DNA of 33,457 nt from RGIG2094 sp045660065 (GTDB lineage Bacteria > Bacillota > Clostridia > RGIG6154). The stretch's first letter is position 1. Each line of letters starts with the position of its first letter. This document shows positions 1 to 6,609 of this stretch, one piece after another. The notes under the pieces are model-generated. The model worked only from the letters and a program-made list of their open reading frames with translations. It was not told where the DNA came from and did not search any database. A program made the translations under genes and the position numbers. The DNA is taken from the NCBI GenBank assembly GCA_045660065.1, contig JAZRDC010000091.1:1-33457 (forward strand). Direction: 5' to 3'.

Positions 1-112
1 AACAATACCATTTACAACAACCGAAAAATATGACAAAGTAAAAGTTATGGTGTGGGAAGATTTAGAAAGTATGGTTCCGTTGTGCGAAGCGGAAGAAGTT
101 TCTTTGAACTGA
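1..112 (+). CDS. C-terminal end of a gene entering from the left (probable secreted protein)
   Basis: Frame 2 is open from the window edge to a TGA at 110-112, giving about 36 residues. The tail reads ...KVKVMVWEDLESMVPLC... and ends in EEVSLN. A closing segment of the type VKV(F/M)xW(D/E)xxxxMxPLC is something I associate with the ends of large secreted Clostridia proteins, but that is recollection, not a search. A terminator hairpin follows at 126-155, which supports this being the true gene end. Only the tail is visible, so no function can be given. Confidence 0.6.
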   Translation, partial: TIPFTTTEKYDKVKVMVWEDLESMVPLCEAEEVSLN

Positions 113-125
113 ATAATTAAATAAA

Positions 126-155
126 AGACTGTCTTTAAATAGATGGTCTTTTTGT
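126..155 (+). terminator. Rho-independent terminator of the left-edge gene
   Basis: AGACTGTCT (126-134) pairs with AGATGGTCT (141-149) as a 9-bp stem with two G-U pairs and a 6-nt loop. It is followed by TTTTGTT. It sits 14 nt after the stop codon. Confidence 0.8.
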
Positions 156-188
156 TATAAACTTTTTTCAAAATTTTTACAAATTTTA

Positions 189-217
189 TTGCAATTTTGC
201 TTTTTTTATGGTATGAT
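189..217 (+). promoter_or_regulatory. Sigma-A promoter of pckA
   Basis: TTGCAA (189-194), 17-nt spacer, TATGAT (212-217). The leader to the ATG is about 70 nt. It can form a small stem, GATTGGG (228-234) with CCCGATT (249-255), then the Shine-Dalgarno AAGAGG ahead of the start. Confidence 0.8.
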
Positions 218-294
218 GTAGTAGTATGATTGGGTGAGTTTCGAAAAGCCCGATTCGGATAAGTAAAATATACTCAGAAAAGAGGTTAAAAATT

Positions 295-1899
295 ATGAAA
301 AACATCGATTTAAGCAAATATGGTATTGCTGGTGTGAAGGAAGTTATTCACAACCCTTCATACGAAGAATTATTTGCAGCTGAAACAGACGCTTCATTAG
401 AAGGTTTTGAAGTTGGTCAGGAAACAGAACTTGGCGCAGTTAATGTAATGACAGGTATTTACACAGGTCGTTCACCTAAAGACAAGTTCATCGTTATGGA
501 CGAAAACTCAAAAGACACTGTTTGGTGGACATCAGATGAGTTCAAAAACGACAACCATCCTTGCAGCGAAGCTACATGGAAAGAATTGAAAGACTTGGCA
601 GTAGGTCAGCTTTCAGACAAGAAACTCTATGTTATGGACTTGTTCTGCGGTACAAACGCTGACACAAGAATGGCAATCAGATTCATCATGGAAGTTGCTT
701 GGCAGGCTCACTTTGTTAAAAACATGTTCATCAACCCAACTGCTGAAGAACTTGAAAACTTTGAACCTGACTTTGTTGTTTACAATGCTTCAAAAGCAAA
801 AGTTGAAAACTTCAAAGAATTAGGTCTTAACTCAGAAACTGCTGTTGCATTCAACATTACATCACGTGAACAGGTTATCTTGAACACATGGTACGGCGGC
901 GAAATGAAAAAAGGTATGTTCTCAATGATGAACTACTATCTCCCACTTAAAGGCATCGCTTCAATGCACTGCTCAGCAAATACTGATATGAACGGCGAAA
1001 ACACAGCACTTTTCTTCGGTCTTTCAGGTACAGGTAAAACTACACTTTCAACAGATCCTAAGAGACTTTTGATCGGTGACGACGAACACGGTTGGGACGA
1101 CAATGGCGTATTCAACTTCGAAGGTGGTTGCTATGCAAAAGTTATTAACCTTGATAAAGAATCAGAACCAGACATCTACAAAGCAATCAAACGTAACGCA
1201 CTTTTAGAAAACGTTACTGTTGATGCAAACGGTGTTTGCGACTTTGATGATGGTTCAGTTACAGAAAATACACGTGTATCATACCCAATCGATCACATTG
1301 AAAAGATCGTTCGTCCAGTATCAGCAGCTCCTGATGCTAAGAACGTAATCTTCCTTTCAGCAGATGCTTTCGGTGTACTTCCTCCTGTTTCAATCTTAAC
1401 TCCTGAACAGGCTCAGTACTACTTCTTGTCAGGTTTCACATCAAAACTTGCAGGTACAGAACGTGGTATTACAGAACCTACACCAACATTCTCAGCATGC
1501 TTCGGTCAGGCGTTCTTGGAACTCCACCCAACAAAATATGCTGAAGAACTCGTTAAGAAAATGGAAAAGAGCGGTGCTAAAGCATACCTCGTAAACACAG
1601 GTTGGAATGGTACAGGCAAACGTATCTCAATTAAAGATACAAGAGGTATCATCGACGCTATCTTAGACGGCTCAATCTTGAAAGCAGAAACAAAAGAAAT
1701 TCCTTACTTCAACCTCGCAGTTCCAACTGCTCTTCCAGGTGTTGACACAGGAATCCTTGATCCTAGAGACACATATGCAGATGCTGCAGAATGGGAAACA
1801 AAAGCAAAAGATCTTGCAGGTCGTTTCGTTAAGAACTTCGACAAATACACAGGTAACGATGCAGGTAAGGCATTGGTTGCAGCAGGTCCACAGTTATAA
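295..1899 (+). CDS. pckA: Phosphoenolpyruvate carboxykinase (ATP)
   Basis: Cytosolic enzyme that interconverts oxaloacetate + ATP and PEP + CO2 + ADP, the entry step of gluconeogenesis; in fermentative anaerobes it can also run as a CO2-fixing, ATP-forming step. The 534-aa length is normal for the ATP-dependent family. Visible motifs are GRSPKDK (about residues 58-64, substrate binding), the P-loop GLSGTGKT (242-249), the metal-binding LIGDDEHGW (about 258-266) and the adenine-site region TERGITEPTPTFSACFG. The start is an ATG about 10 nt after AAGAGG. It is monocistronic: own promoter upstream, terminator downstream at 2039. Codon use is strongly skewed to a few codons, as expected for a highly expressed gene. 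Confidence 0.97.
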   Translation: MKNIDLSKYGIAGVKEVIHNPSYEELFAAETDASLEGFEVGQETELGAVNVMTGIYTGRSPKDKFIVMDENSKDTVWWTSDEFKNDNHPCSEATWKELKDLAVGQLSDKKLYVMDLFCGTNADTRMAIRFIMEVAWQAHFVKNMFINPTAEELENFEPDFVVYNASKAKVENFKELGLNSETAVAFNITSREQVILNTWYGGEMKKGMFSMMNYYLPLKGIASMHCSANTDMNGENTALFFGLSGTGKTTLSTDPKRLLIGDDEHGWDDNGVFNFEGGCYAKVINLDKESEPDIYKAIKRNALLENVTVDANGVCDFDDGSVTENTRVSYPIDHIEKIVRPVSAAPDAKNVIFLSADAFGVLPPVSILTPEQAQYYFLSGFTSKLAGTERGITEPTPTFSACFGQAFLELHPTKYAEELVKKMEKSGAKAYLVNTGWNGTGKRISIKDTRGIIDAILDGSILKAETKEIPYFNLAVPTALPGVDTGILDPRDTYADAAEWETKAKDLAGRFVKNFDKYTGNDAGKALVAAGPQL

Positions 1900-1913
1900 G
1901 ACTGCGGAATGTT

Positions 1914-2001
1914 AAAATTGTCCATAATGGAATAACTTCACCTAACTCGGCGTATCTTATATACGCCTTCGGGTTCAGTTCTCCCATTCTGAAGCAATTT
2001 T
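1914..2001 (+). other. Structured 3' untranslated region of pckA
   Basis: Between the pckA stop and its terminator lies a foldable stretch. AAAATTG (1914-1920) can close with CAATTTT (1995-2001). Inside, AACTC plus GGCGTAT (1944-1955) pair with ATACGCC (1961-1967) and GGGTT (1971-1975) across a 3-nt bulge, with loop CTTAT. CTTCA/TGAAG (1936/1990) and AATGG/CCATT (1926/1984) are alternative, mutually exclusive pairings. I see no promoter inside and no ORF. It could be a 3'UTR-derived RNA or simply a stabilising structure; I do not recognise it. Confidence 0.35.
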
Positions 2002-2038
2002 TCCAATTCCTTGGTAGGTTTGTAAATTTATAAGAATG

Positions 2039-2070
2039 AAATCCCAGGCGTATGTCCTGGGATTTTATGA
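2039..2070 (+). terminator. Rho-independent terminator of pckA
   Basis: AAATCCCAGG (2039-2048) and CCTGGGATTT (2056-2065) form a perfect 10-bp stem with loop CGTATGT, followed by a T-rich stretch. Confidence 0.9.
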
Positions 2071-2157
2071 TTTTATGCTTTTTAGCGACGCTTCGGAGCA
2101 GGAAACAGGTGAATTTTTTTCAATTCATTATGATGGATATAATTAAAACGGTGTGAA

Positions 2158-2367
2158 TTATTTCACACCGTTTTTAAATTCTTCTCCGTTTATGAGGTAG
2201 TCTATTGATACATTAAAATATTCAGACAGTTTTTTAAGCATATCAAGGCTCGGTTCACGTCTGCCTGTTTCGTAGTGGGAAAGGGCTTCTCTTGAAATGT
2301 TCAAGTCCATAGCAACTTTTTGCTGATTTAAATTTTTGGCTATTCTTATTTGTCTTAACCCTTTCAT
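2158..2367 (-). CDS. Small XRE-family HTH repressor
   Basis: A 69-aa protein that is essentially one Cro/C1-type helix-turn-helix: MKGLRQIRIAKN, then QQKVAMDLNISREALSHYE (recognition helix region) and YFNVSIDYLINGE, the usual end of this fold. An upstream in-frame ATG at 2385 exists. I place the start at 2367 because AGAGGTGA sits 5 nt before it, while 2385 lies inside the palindromic operator. It is divergent from the SLOG gene at 2499 and the shared region carries two palindromes (2384-2428), so autoregulation and control of the neighbour are likely (inference). Confidence 0.85.
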   Translation of the reverse strand: MKGLRQIRIAKNLNQQKVAMDLNISREALSHYETGRREPSLDMLKKLSEYFNVSIDYLINGEEFKNGVK

Positions 2368-2383
2368 AAAATCACCTCTTGAC

Positions 2384-2428
2384 ATTATTGTAACAATTTG
2401 TTACAATAATTATGTTACAATTTGTAAC
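2384..2428. promoter_or_regulatory. Double palindromic operator between the XRE and SLOG genes
   Basis: First palindrome: ATTATTGTAACA (2384-2395), centre ATT, TGTTACAATAAT (2399-2410), with perfect 12-bp arms. Second palindrome: GTTACA (2414-2419), centre ATT, TGTAAC (2423-2428). Both use the same half-site TGTAAC/GTTACA and the same 3-bp centre. The first lies just upstream of the repressor's ribosome binding site; the second lies 13 bp upstream of the -35 box of the SLOG gene. Confidence 0.8.
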
Positions 2429-2441
2429 TTTCAACATTTTG

Positions 2442-2470
2442 TTGACTTTATTTAAATTACATTTTATAAT
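2442..2470 (+). promoter_or_regulatory. Sigma-A promoter of the SLOG gene
   Basis: TTGACT (2442-2447), 17-nt spacer, TATAAT (2465-2470), 28 nt before the ATG. It is adjacent to the second operator palindrome. Confidence 0.85.
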
Positions 2471-2498
2471 TTAGATATACGAATTTAAGGGGTGCGTT

Positions 2499-2999
2499 AT
2501 GGAACTGAAAAATACTTGTTGCTTTACGGGGAAGCGTCCGCAGAGTTTTCCTTTTAAATATAATGAACATGCAAAAGGGTGTGTTGAGTTAAAGAAAAGG
2601 TTGAAAGATGAAATCGAAAAGGCCATACAGGGTGGTTACACTAATTTTATCAGCGGAATGGCGTTGGGGGTTGACTTATGGGCGTCAGAGGCGGTTTTAG
2701 AGTTAAAAGAAAAGTATCCTGAAATTGAACTTTATTGCGCAATTCCCTACAAGGGACAGAGTATAACCTGGGAGCAAGAATACAGGGACAGATATATGAC
2801 TTGTATTCACAGGTGCAAAAAGTATGTGGTTATTTCGCCATTTTACACCAAAGATTGCTTTTTTAAACGGAATATGTATATGGTGGACAATTCGTCATTG
2901 GTGATTGCGGTCAGCGACAATCCACCCACAGGTGGAACGGCACACACAATAAATTACGCAAAAAGGAACAACAAACAAATAAATATGATAGAAATTTAA
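2499..2999 (+). CDS. SLOG-superfamily protein, DUF1273/YpsA-like
   Basis: A 166-aa protein of the DUF1273 branch of the SLOG (Rossmann-like, nucleotide or ligand binding) superfamily. Seen in the sequence: N-terminal CCFTGKRP, where relatives usually read TGHRP; the central FISGMALGVDLWASEAV; and a C-terminal NPPTGGTAHTINYA that matches the nucleotide-binding loop area. No signal peptide or membrane segment. AAGGGGTGCGTT precedes the ATG. YpsA of Bacillus affects cell division, and SLOG domains are widely proposed to sense nucleotides or their derivatives. The ligand here is unknown. It is paired with a divergent XRE repressor. Confidence 0.85.
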   Translation: MELKNTCCFTGKRPQSFPFKYNEHAKGCVELKKRLKDEIEKAIQGGYTNFISGMALGVDLWASEAVLELKEKYPEIELYCAIPYKGQSITWEQEYRDRYMTCIHRCKKYVVISPFYTKDCFFKRNMYMVDNSSLVIAVSDNPPTGGTAHTINYAKRNNKQINMIEI

Positions 3000-3033
3000 G
3001 GGGAATGTAATTTTATTTACATTCCCTTTTTCG
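2998..3033 (+). terminator. Terminator of the SLOG gene
   Basis: GGGAATGTAA (3001-3010) and TTACATTCCC (3017-3026) form a 10-bp stem with loop TTTTAT, followed by TTTTTT. The stop codon abuts the left arm. Confidence 0.9.
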
Positions 3034-3070
3034 GGAGATAGGGAAAAATGTTCAGAACGAAAAAACTGAG

Positions 3071-3127
3071 CAAACGCCAAAGGCTTCCTTTGGCGTTTGG
3101 ATACCTGAAGCTGTATATAGATACAGC
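3071..3127. repeat. Two palindromes in the 3034-3338 intergenic stretch
   Basis: CAAACGCCAAAGG (3071-3083) pairs perfectly with CCTTTGGCGTTTG (3087-3099) around a 3-nt loop. There is no T-run on the plus strand, so this is not an obvious terminator for it. A second, 7-bp hairpin, GCTGTAT/ATACAGC, follows at 3110-3127. No credible gene lies in 3034-3338; the rest is AT-rich. A dispersed REP-like palindrome is possible. Confidence 0.5.
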
Positions 3128-3338
3128 GAATGGCGAAGTTTTTTCGTAACAAAAATGGTTTTAAGTAAAGAAAAATCATGATTTGTCAGGATATTTTTCA
3201 TTCTGTATGATATTTTAAGGTTTTGCTACATCTTTTTATATTGATTTTAAGCCATTTTTGTGATCTGGGCTTTTTTACATCTCCTTTTTCTTGTAAATTG
3301 AAGTTTTTTGTTGTATACTTATAATGAGGTGATATGTT

Positions 3339-3818
3339 GTGGCAAAGGCTAATTTTAAAACCAATGCGCTGAGAATTTTGGAAACTAATAAAATAGAATA
3401 TAAAATGCACACTTATGAGTGCAAAGAATTTATGGACGGTGTGGAAATTGCCAAAATCACGGGCAAACCACAAGAGGTTGTGTTTAAAACCATTGTTTGC
3501 GTAGGCGCATCAAAAGAGCATTATGTTTTTGTTGTTCCTGTTGCGGAGGAACTTGATTTAAAGGCTTGTGCAAGGAGCGTTTCTGAAAAAAGTGTGGAAC
3601 TTATCAAACTTGCAGATATTACTAAAATCACCGGCTATATCAGGGGCGGTTGTTCGCCCATTGGTATGAAAAAGCCATTTAAAACGGTTATTGATGAAAG
3701 TTGTTTAAATCTTGAAACAATGCTTGTGAGTGCAGGAAAACCCGGATATCAGATGGAAGTAAAACCTGCCGACCTGATTTCGGCATCAGGGGCTAAACTT
3801 GAAAAAATCACTTTATAA
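3339..3818 (+). CDS. ybaK: YbaK/EbsC-family Cys-tRNA(Pro) deacylase
   Basis: A 159-aa, single-domain trans-editing protein. The family hydrolyses Cys-tRNA(Pro) formed when prolyl-tRNA synthetase mischarges cysteine. Typical features: KTNALRILE at the N-terminus, the hydrophobic core VVFKTIVCVG, the conserved VEELDL-like strand (here VAEELDLKACA), and GYIRGGCSPIGMKK, the family's signature loop. The start is GTG at 3339 with GAGGTGA 6 nt before it. An out-of-frame ATG 5 nt upstream is excluded. The amidase gene follows 92 bp later on the same strand with its own promoter. Confidence 0.93.
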   Translation: MAKANFKTNALRILETNKIEYKMHTYECKEFMDGVEIAKITGKPQEVVFKTIVCVGASKEHYVFVVPVAEELDLKACARSVSEKSVELIKLADITKITGYIRGGCSPIGMKKPFKTVIDESCLNLETMLVSAGKPGYQMEVKPADLISASGAKLEKITL

Positions 3819-3862
3819 GTGGTGAAGATTTTGTGAAATTTTTGGAATTGTAGCGAAATATA

Positions 3863-3911
3863 TTGAAAAATGGCACATTTTCTGCTATTATTAGAATAGC
3901 GAGGTGTGCCA
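3863..3911 (+). promoter_or_regulatory. Promoter of the amidase gene with a flanking inverted repeat
   Basis: TTGAAA (3863-3868), 17-nt spacer, TATTAT (3886-3891). TGGCACA (3871-3877) and TGTGCCA (3905-3911) form a 7-bp inverted repeat around the -10 box, ending on the start codon's A. An inner CTATT/AATAG pair (3885-3899) is also present. The repeat may be an operator or an initiation-region hairpin. Confidence 0.55.
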
Positions 3912-5428
3912 TGAAATTTTTTAAACCGATTATTTTAGCATTAATTATAATTATAAATATGTGCTCTCCTGCTCTTGCTCAAAGAGCAATTACTTTAAAA
4001 GTAAACGGAGAAATTGCAAAAACAGATGTTGCTCCCGTAATCGAAAGCGGAAGAACTTTAATTCCTGCAAGAGCGGTGTTTGAAGAACTTGGAGCAAAGG
4101 TGGAGTGGGAGCCTGCCACAAAATGCGTTACGGTGAAATATTCCGATACCGTTGTTATGCTTTTTGTGGGGAAAAATTTAACTGTAGTAAACACAGAATT
4201 CAAAGAACTTGATGTCCCTGCAAAAATTATTGATGGAAGAACTATGATCCCTGTAAGATTTGTGGGTACAGAACTTGGTATGACAGTAGGGTGGGAGGAT
4301 AAAACATCAACAGTTTCAGTTGTTGGCGAAAAGATAGAACCTGAACCAATCCCCGAGCCCGAGCCTGAACCCGAGCCAATGCCTGAGCCTGAGCCAATGC
4401 CTGAACCTGAACCGACCCCTGAGCCTGACAACAACGTAAACGACTATATTTTAGGGGAAATTTCAGTTCGAGATACAAGCACACGCACCACAATCACATT
4501 AAGCGGTGTTGGAAAACTCAAGCCTTCAGTTATTAATCTTGACAGCCCCAGAAGAATTGTTTTCGACTTTGAAAATTGTACTCTTGCAAGTAATGCATCA
4601 ACATATAAAAGCGAAAATTCTGATATCAATGGTGTAAGAAGCGGGCAGTTTTCGGAAAGTGTTACAAGAATTGTTGTTGATTTGAAAAAAGATATTCCTT
4701 ATTCAACATCAGTTGCAGGTTCAAACTTTGTGATTTCATTTGGAAATGAATCAGAAAATGAGTCTGTTGAGTCAGGTTCTTATGTAAGCCCGATTGTTTT
4801 ATCTGATGCGGCAAAAGAAAAACTTTTGTTTATCGACCCGGGCCACGGCGGCAGCGAAGTGGGTACAATCGGTAAATGGAACGGCAAAGAAATTTACGAA
4901 AAAGATGTTAATATAAAAATTGCAAAACTTGTTAATAAAATGCTTGTTGACAATGGTGCAAACACCTATATGGTTCGTGAGAGCGATGAGGCTATTGCAG
5001 TAACACGCAGACCAGAGATTGCAAACGAAATGGGTGCGCATTTTTATATGTCCCTTCACAATAATGCAGCAGAAAACAATTCTGCAAAAGGCGTTCAGAT
5101 TTGCTATGCAGATACTACCACAAAATTTTCTGATATCACCAACAAGCAGATTTCAAATATTTTCTATGAAAATATTGCATCGCTGGGATTGAGAAAAGCA
5201 GGACTTCTGAACAATCCAAGATATATCGTAATTTACAGAGCGAATATGCCGTCAATTATCGTAGAAAGTGCATTTATGTCAAACCCTGACGACCTTGCAC
5301 TTTTAATGGATGATGATTTTATTGTAAAACTTGCGCAGAAAATCTGTGATTCGGCGCTGGAAGTTTTAAATGCTTCGGCTGAGTCTGAAATAATAGTACC
5401 GGAAACTGAGGAAACAACAGAAGAATAA
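3911..5428 (+). CDS. Secreted N-acetylmuramoyl-L-alanine amidase (CuAO-N / AMIN / Amidase_3)
   Basis: A 505-aa exported zinc enzyme that cleaves the bond between MurNAc and the stem peptide of peptidoglycan. Domains in order: signal peptide (residues 1-24, ending ALA-Q); copper-amine-oxidase-N-like wall domain (about 27-138, with GRTLIPARAVFEELGAKVEW and a second similar GRTMIPVRF repeat); Pro-Glu linker (143-172); AMIN domain (about 180-290); Amidase_3 (about 303-490). Expected zinc and catalytic residues are present: H312 in DPGHGG, E330, H383 in SLHNNA and E452 in VESAF. An in-frame TTG at 3863 falls inside the promoter; ATG 3911 has GAGGTG 4 nt upstream. It is followed by an attenuator-like hairpin and a subtilisin gene. 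Confidence 0.93.
   Translation: MKFFKPIILALIIIINMCSPALAQRAITLKVNGEIAKTDVAPVIESGRTLIPARAVFEELGAKVEWEPATKCVTVKYSDTVVMLFVGKNLTVVNTEFKELDVPAKIIDGRTMIPVRFVGTELGMTVGWEDKTSTVSVVGEKIEPEPIPEPEPEPEPMPEPEPMPEPEPTPEPDNNVNDYILGEISVRDTSTRTTITLSGVGKLKPSVINLDSPRRIVFDFENCTLASNASTYKSENSDINGVRSGQFSESVTRIVVDLKKDIPYSTSVAGSNFVISFGNESENESVESGSYVSPIVLSDAAKEKLLFIDPGHGGSEVGTIGKWNGKEIYEKDVNIKIAKLVNKMLVDNGANTYMVRESDEAIAVTRRPEIANEMGAHFYMSLHNNAAENNSAKGVQICYADTTTKFSDITNKQISNIFYENIASLGLRKAGLLNNPRYIVIYRANMPSIIVESAFMSNPDDLALLMDDDFIVKLAQKICDSALEVLNASAESEIIVPETEETTEE
4337..4426 (+). repeat. Pro-Glu repeat linker inside the amidase
   Basis: Thirty codons encode alternating Glu-Pro with occasional Ile, Met or Thr (EPEPMPEPEPMPEPEP type). 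It is a rigid spacer between the wall-binding and AMIN/catalytic domains. The 6-codon unit EPEPMP is duplicated, so length variation between strains is likely. Confidence 0.85.
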
Positions 5429-5435
5429 TCACATA

Positions 5436-5479
5436 CCTCTTTTATAAGTCATAAACTGATTTATAAAAGGGGTTTTTTT
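5436..5479 (+). terminator. Terminator/attenuator hairpin containing the subtilisin gene's Shine-Dalgarno
   Basis: CCTCTTTTATAA (5436-5447) pairs with TTATAAAAGGGG (5461-5472) with one T-G pair, followed by seven T (5473-5479) and directly by the ATG at 5480. The right arm AAAGGGG is also the only Shine-Dalgarno of the next gene, so the same hairpin can end transcription and hide the ribosome binding site. Confidence 0.75.
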
Positions 5480-6385
5480 ATGTATAAAATATCTGATTAC
5501 AAACTTCTTGCTACAACAAAAGCAGTTCCAAAAGAAACTGTGGATTATGGCGTTAAAATGCTTGGCGTTATGTACGAATGGCACGAAACAATGGGAGAGG
5601 GAATAAAGGTGGGAGTAATTGATACAGGAGTGGATTTAGACCATGAGGATTTAAGGGACAGAGTAAAGGCATATAAGAATTTTACAAGTAAATACGAAAA
5701 AGATGTTGAAGACACCAATGGTCACGGAACACATGTGGCAGGGACGATTTGCGCCAACAGAAACGGTATCGGAGTGGTGGGAGCCGCCCCTAAATGCGAC
5801 CTTTATATCGCAAAAGCCTTTGGCGACGGCGGTCAGGCGAAAACCGAAGCCATTATAAAAAGTTTTGATTGGTTGATTTCTCAAAATGTTAATGTTATAA
5901 ATATGTCTTTTTCATCTTCAGAACCAAATGAATATGAAAAAATAATGGTAAAAAAGTGCTGTGATAACGGCATCGTTTTAGTAGGTGCGGCGGGAAATGA
6001 CGGCGGTAGCGGTGATGAGGACACAATAGGATATCCTGCAAAATACGATAGCGTAATTGCAGTAACTGCGGTGGATATGAATTTAAATCGTGCGCCTTTT
6101 TCTTCTCAGGGAAATTGTGCTCAGGTTGCCGCCGCAGGAACTAATATATTGTCTACTTATAAAAACAACACTTATGCGCTTTTGAGCGGAACTTCTATGG
6201 CAACACCGCTTATTTCGGGTGCAGTTGCAATTTTGCAGGGCAAGGCGAAAATCAGATTCGGAAGGCTCTTGAGTCCTGAAGAAATAAGTCTTATTATAAA
6301 TATTTACGCAGATGATCTGGGTTTTTACGGCAAAGACAATCAACTTGGATACGGACTGTTTTCTTTTGGCAGATTTTTTGTGTAA
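5480..6385 (+). CDS. Intracellular subtilisin-like serine protease (S8)
   Basis: A 301-aa peptidase of the S8 family. The catalytic triad is visible: D48 in VIDTGVD, H82 in NGHGTHVAGT and S239 in SGTSMATP, with oxyanion Asn N173 in AAGND. There is no signal peptide and no long propeptide; a short N-terminal extension of about 25 residues precedes the catalytic fold, as in Bacillus intracellular subtilisins (Isp). Length and layout fit that group. It should act in the cytoplasm on protein turnover. It follows the amidase by 51 bp, and its translation appears to depend on opening of the 5436-5472 hairpin. No separate promoter is evident. Confidence 0.9.
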   Translation: MYKISDYKLLATTKAVPKETVDYGVKMLGVMYEWHETMGEGIKVGVIDTGVDLDHEDLRDRVKAYKNFTSKYEKDVEDTNGHGTHVAGTICANRNGIGVVGAAPKCDLYIAKAFGDGGQAKTEAIIKSFDWLISQNVNVINMSFSSSEPNEYEKIMVKKCCDNGIVLVGAAGNDGGSGDEDTIGYPAKYDSVIAVTAVDMNLNRAPFSSQGNCAQVAAAGTNILSTYKNNTYALLSGTSMATPLISGAVAILQGKAKIRFGRLLSPEEISLIINIYADDLGFYGKDNQLGYGLFSFGRFFV

Positions 6386-6387
6386 TA

Positions 6388-6416
6388 TTGACTATGAGTT
6401 TTTACTGTGATATAAT
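6388..6416 (+). promoter_or_regulatory. Near-consensus sigma-A promoter upstream of the structured RNA candidate
   Basis: TTGACT (6388-6393), 17-nt spacer, TATAAT (6411-6416). Predicted transcription start is about 6422-6424, exactly where the foldable region begins. Confidence 0.8.
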
Positions 6417-6422
6417 TGACAC

Positions 6423-6533
6423 ACACAGAATTTTATTTCATAAAATTCTCGGGAGCTAACGCTCCTTTATGCTCTTGCGAGCACTGTGTCAATTGACGGC
6501 GTCACAAAAATGCCCTTGCAAGCAAGCATTTTT
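6423..6533 (+). ncRNA. Candidate structured small RNA or leader with three hairpins
   Basis: From the predicted start, ACACAG (6423-6428) can close with CTGTGT (6484-6489). Enclosed are GAATTTTAT/ATAAAATTC (6428-6448, sharing the G), GGAGC-TAAC-GCTCC (6452-6465) and TGCTC-TTGC-GAGCA (6470-6483), a cloverleaf-like multibranch. On DNA the arms extend to AATTGACAC/GTGTCAATT (6414/6486). A further stem AAAAATGC/GCATTTTT (6506-6533), ending in five T, could be a terminator. The next ORF starts at 6610, so this is either a roughly 110-nt RNA or a 5' regulatory leader of the deacetylase gene. I do not recognise a known family; a small MITE-like palindrome is the alternative. Confidence 0.5.
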
Positions 6534-6609
6534 ACTCCTGGTAAAATGATTTTGCGGCATCTAAATTGTGCACGAATTCTATAATGTAAAAAAAGAAAAA
6601 GGTGATAAA

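Noticed and set aside
2895..3179. Minus-strand frame over the end of the SLOG gene and the intergenic hairpins
   Set aside because: It crosses a terminator and two palindromes, has no Shine-Dalgarno and no recognisable protein features.
3298..3325. TTGAAG-16-TATAAT promoter just before ybaK
   Set aside because: The predicted start (about 3332) lies at the end of the Shine-Dalgarno, which would leave the mRNA without its binding site. It may be chance in AT-rich DNA, or transcription starts further upstream.
3979..4434. Minus-strand open frame encoding a Gly-Ser repeat protein
   Set aside because: It is the antisense of the Pro-Glu linker of the amidase gene, whose domains and catalytic residues are clear.
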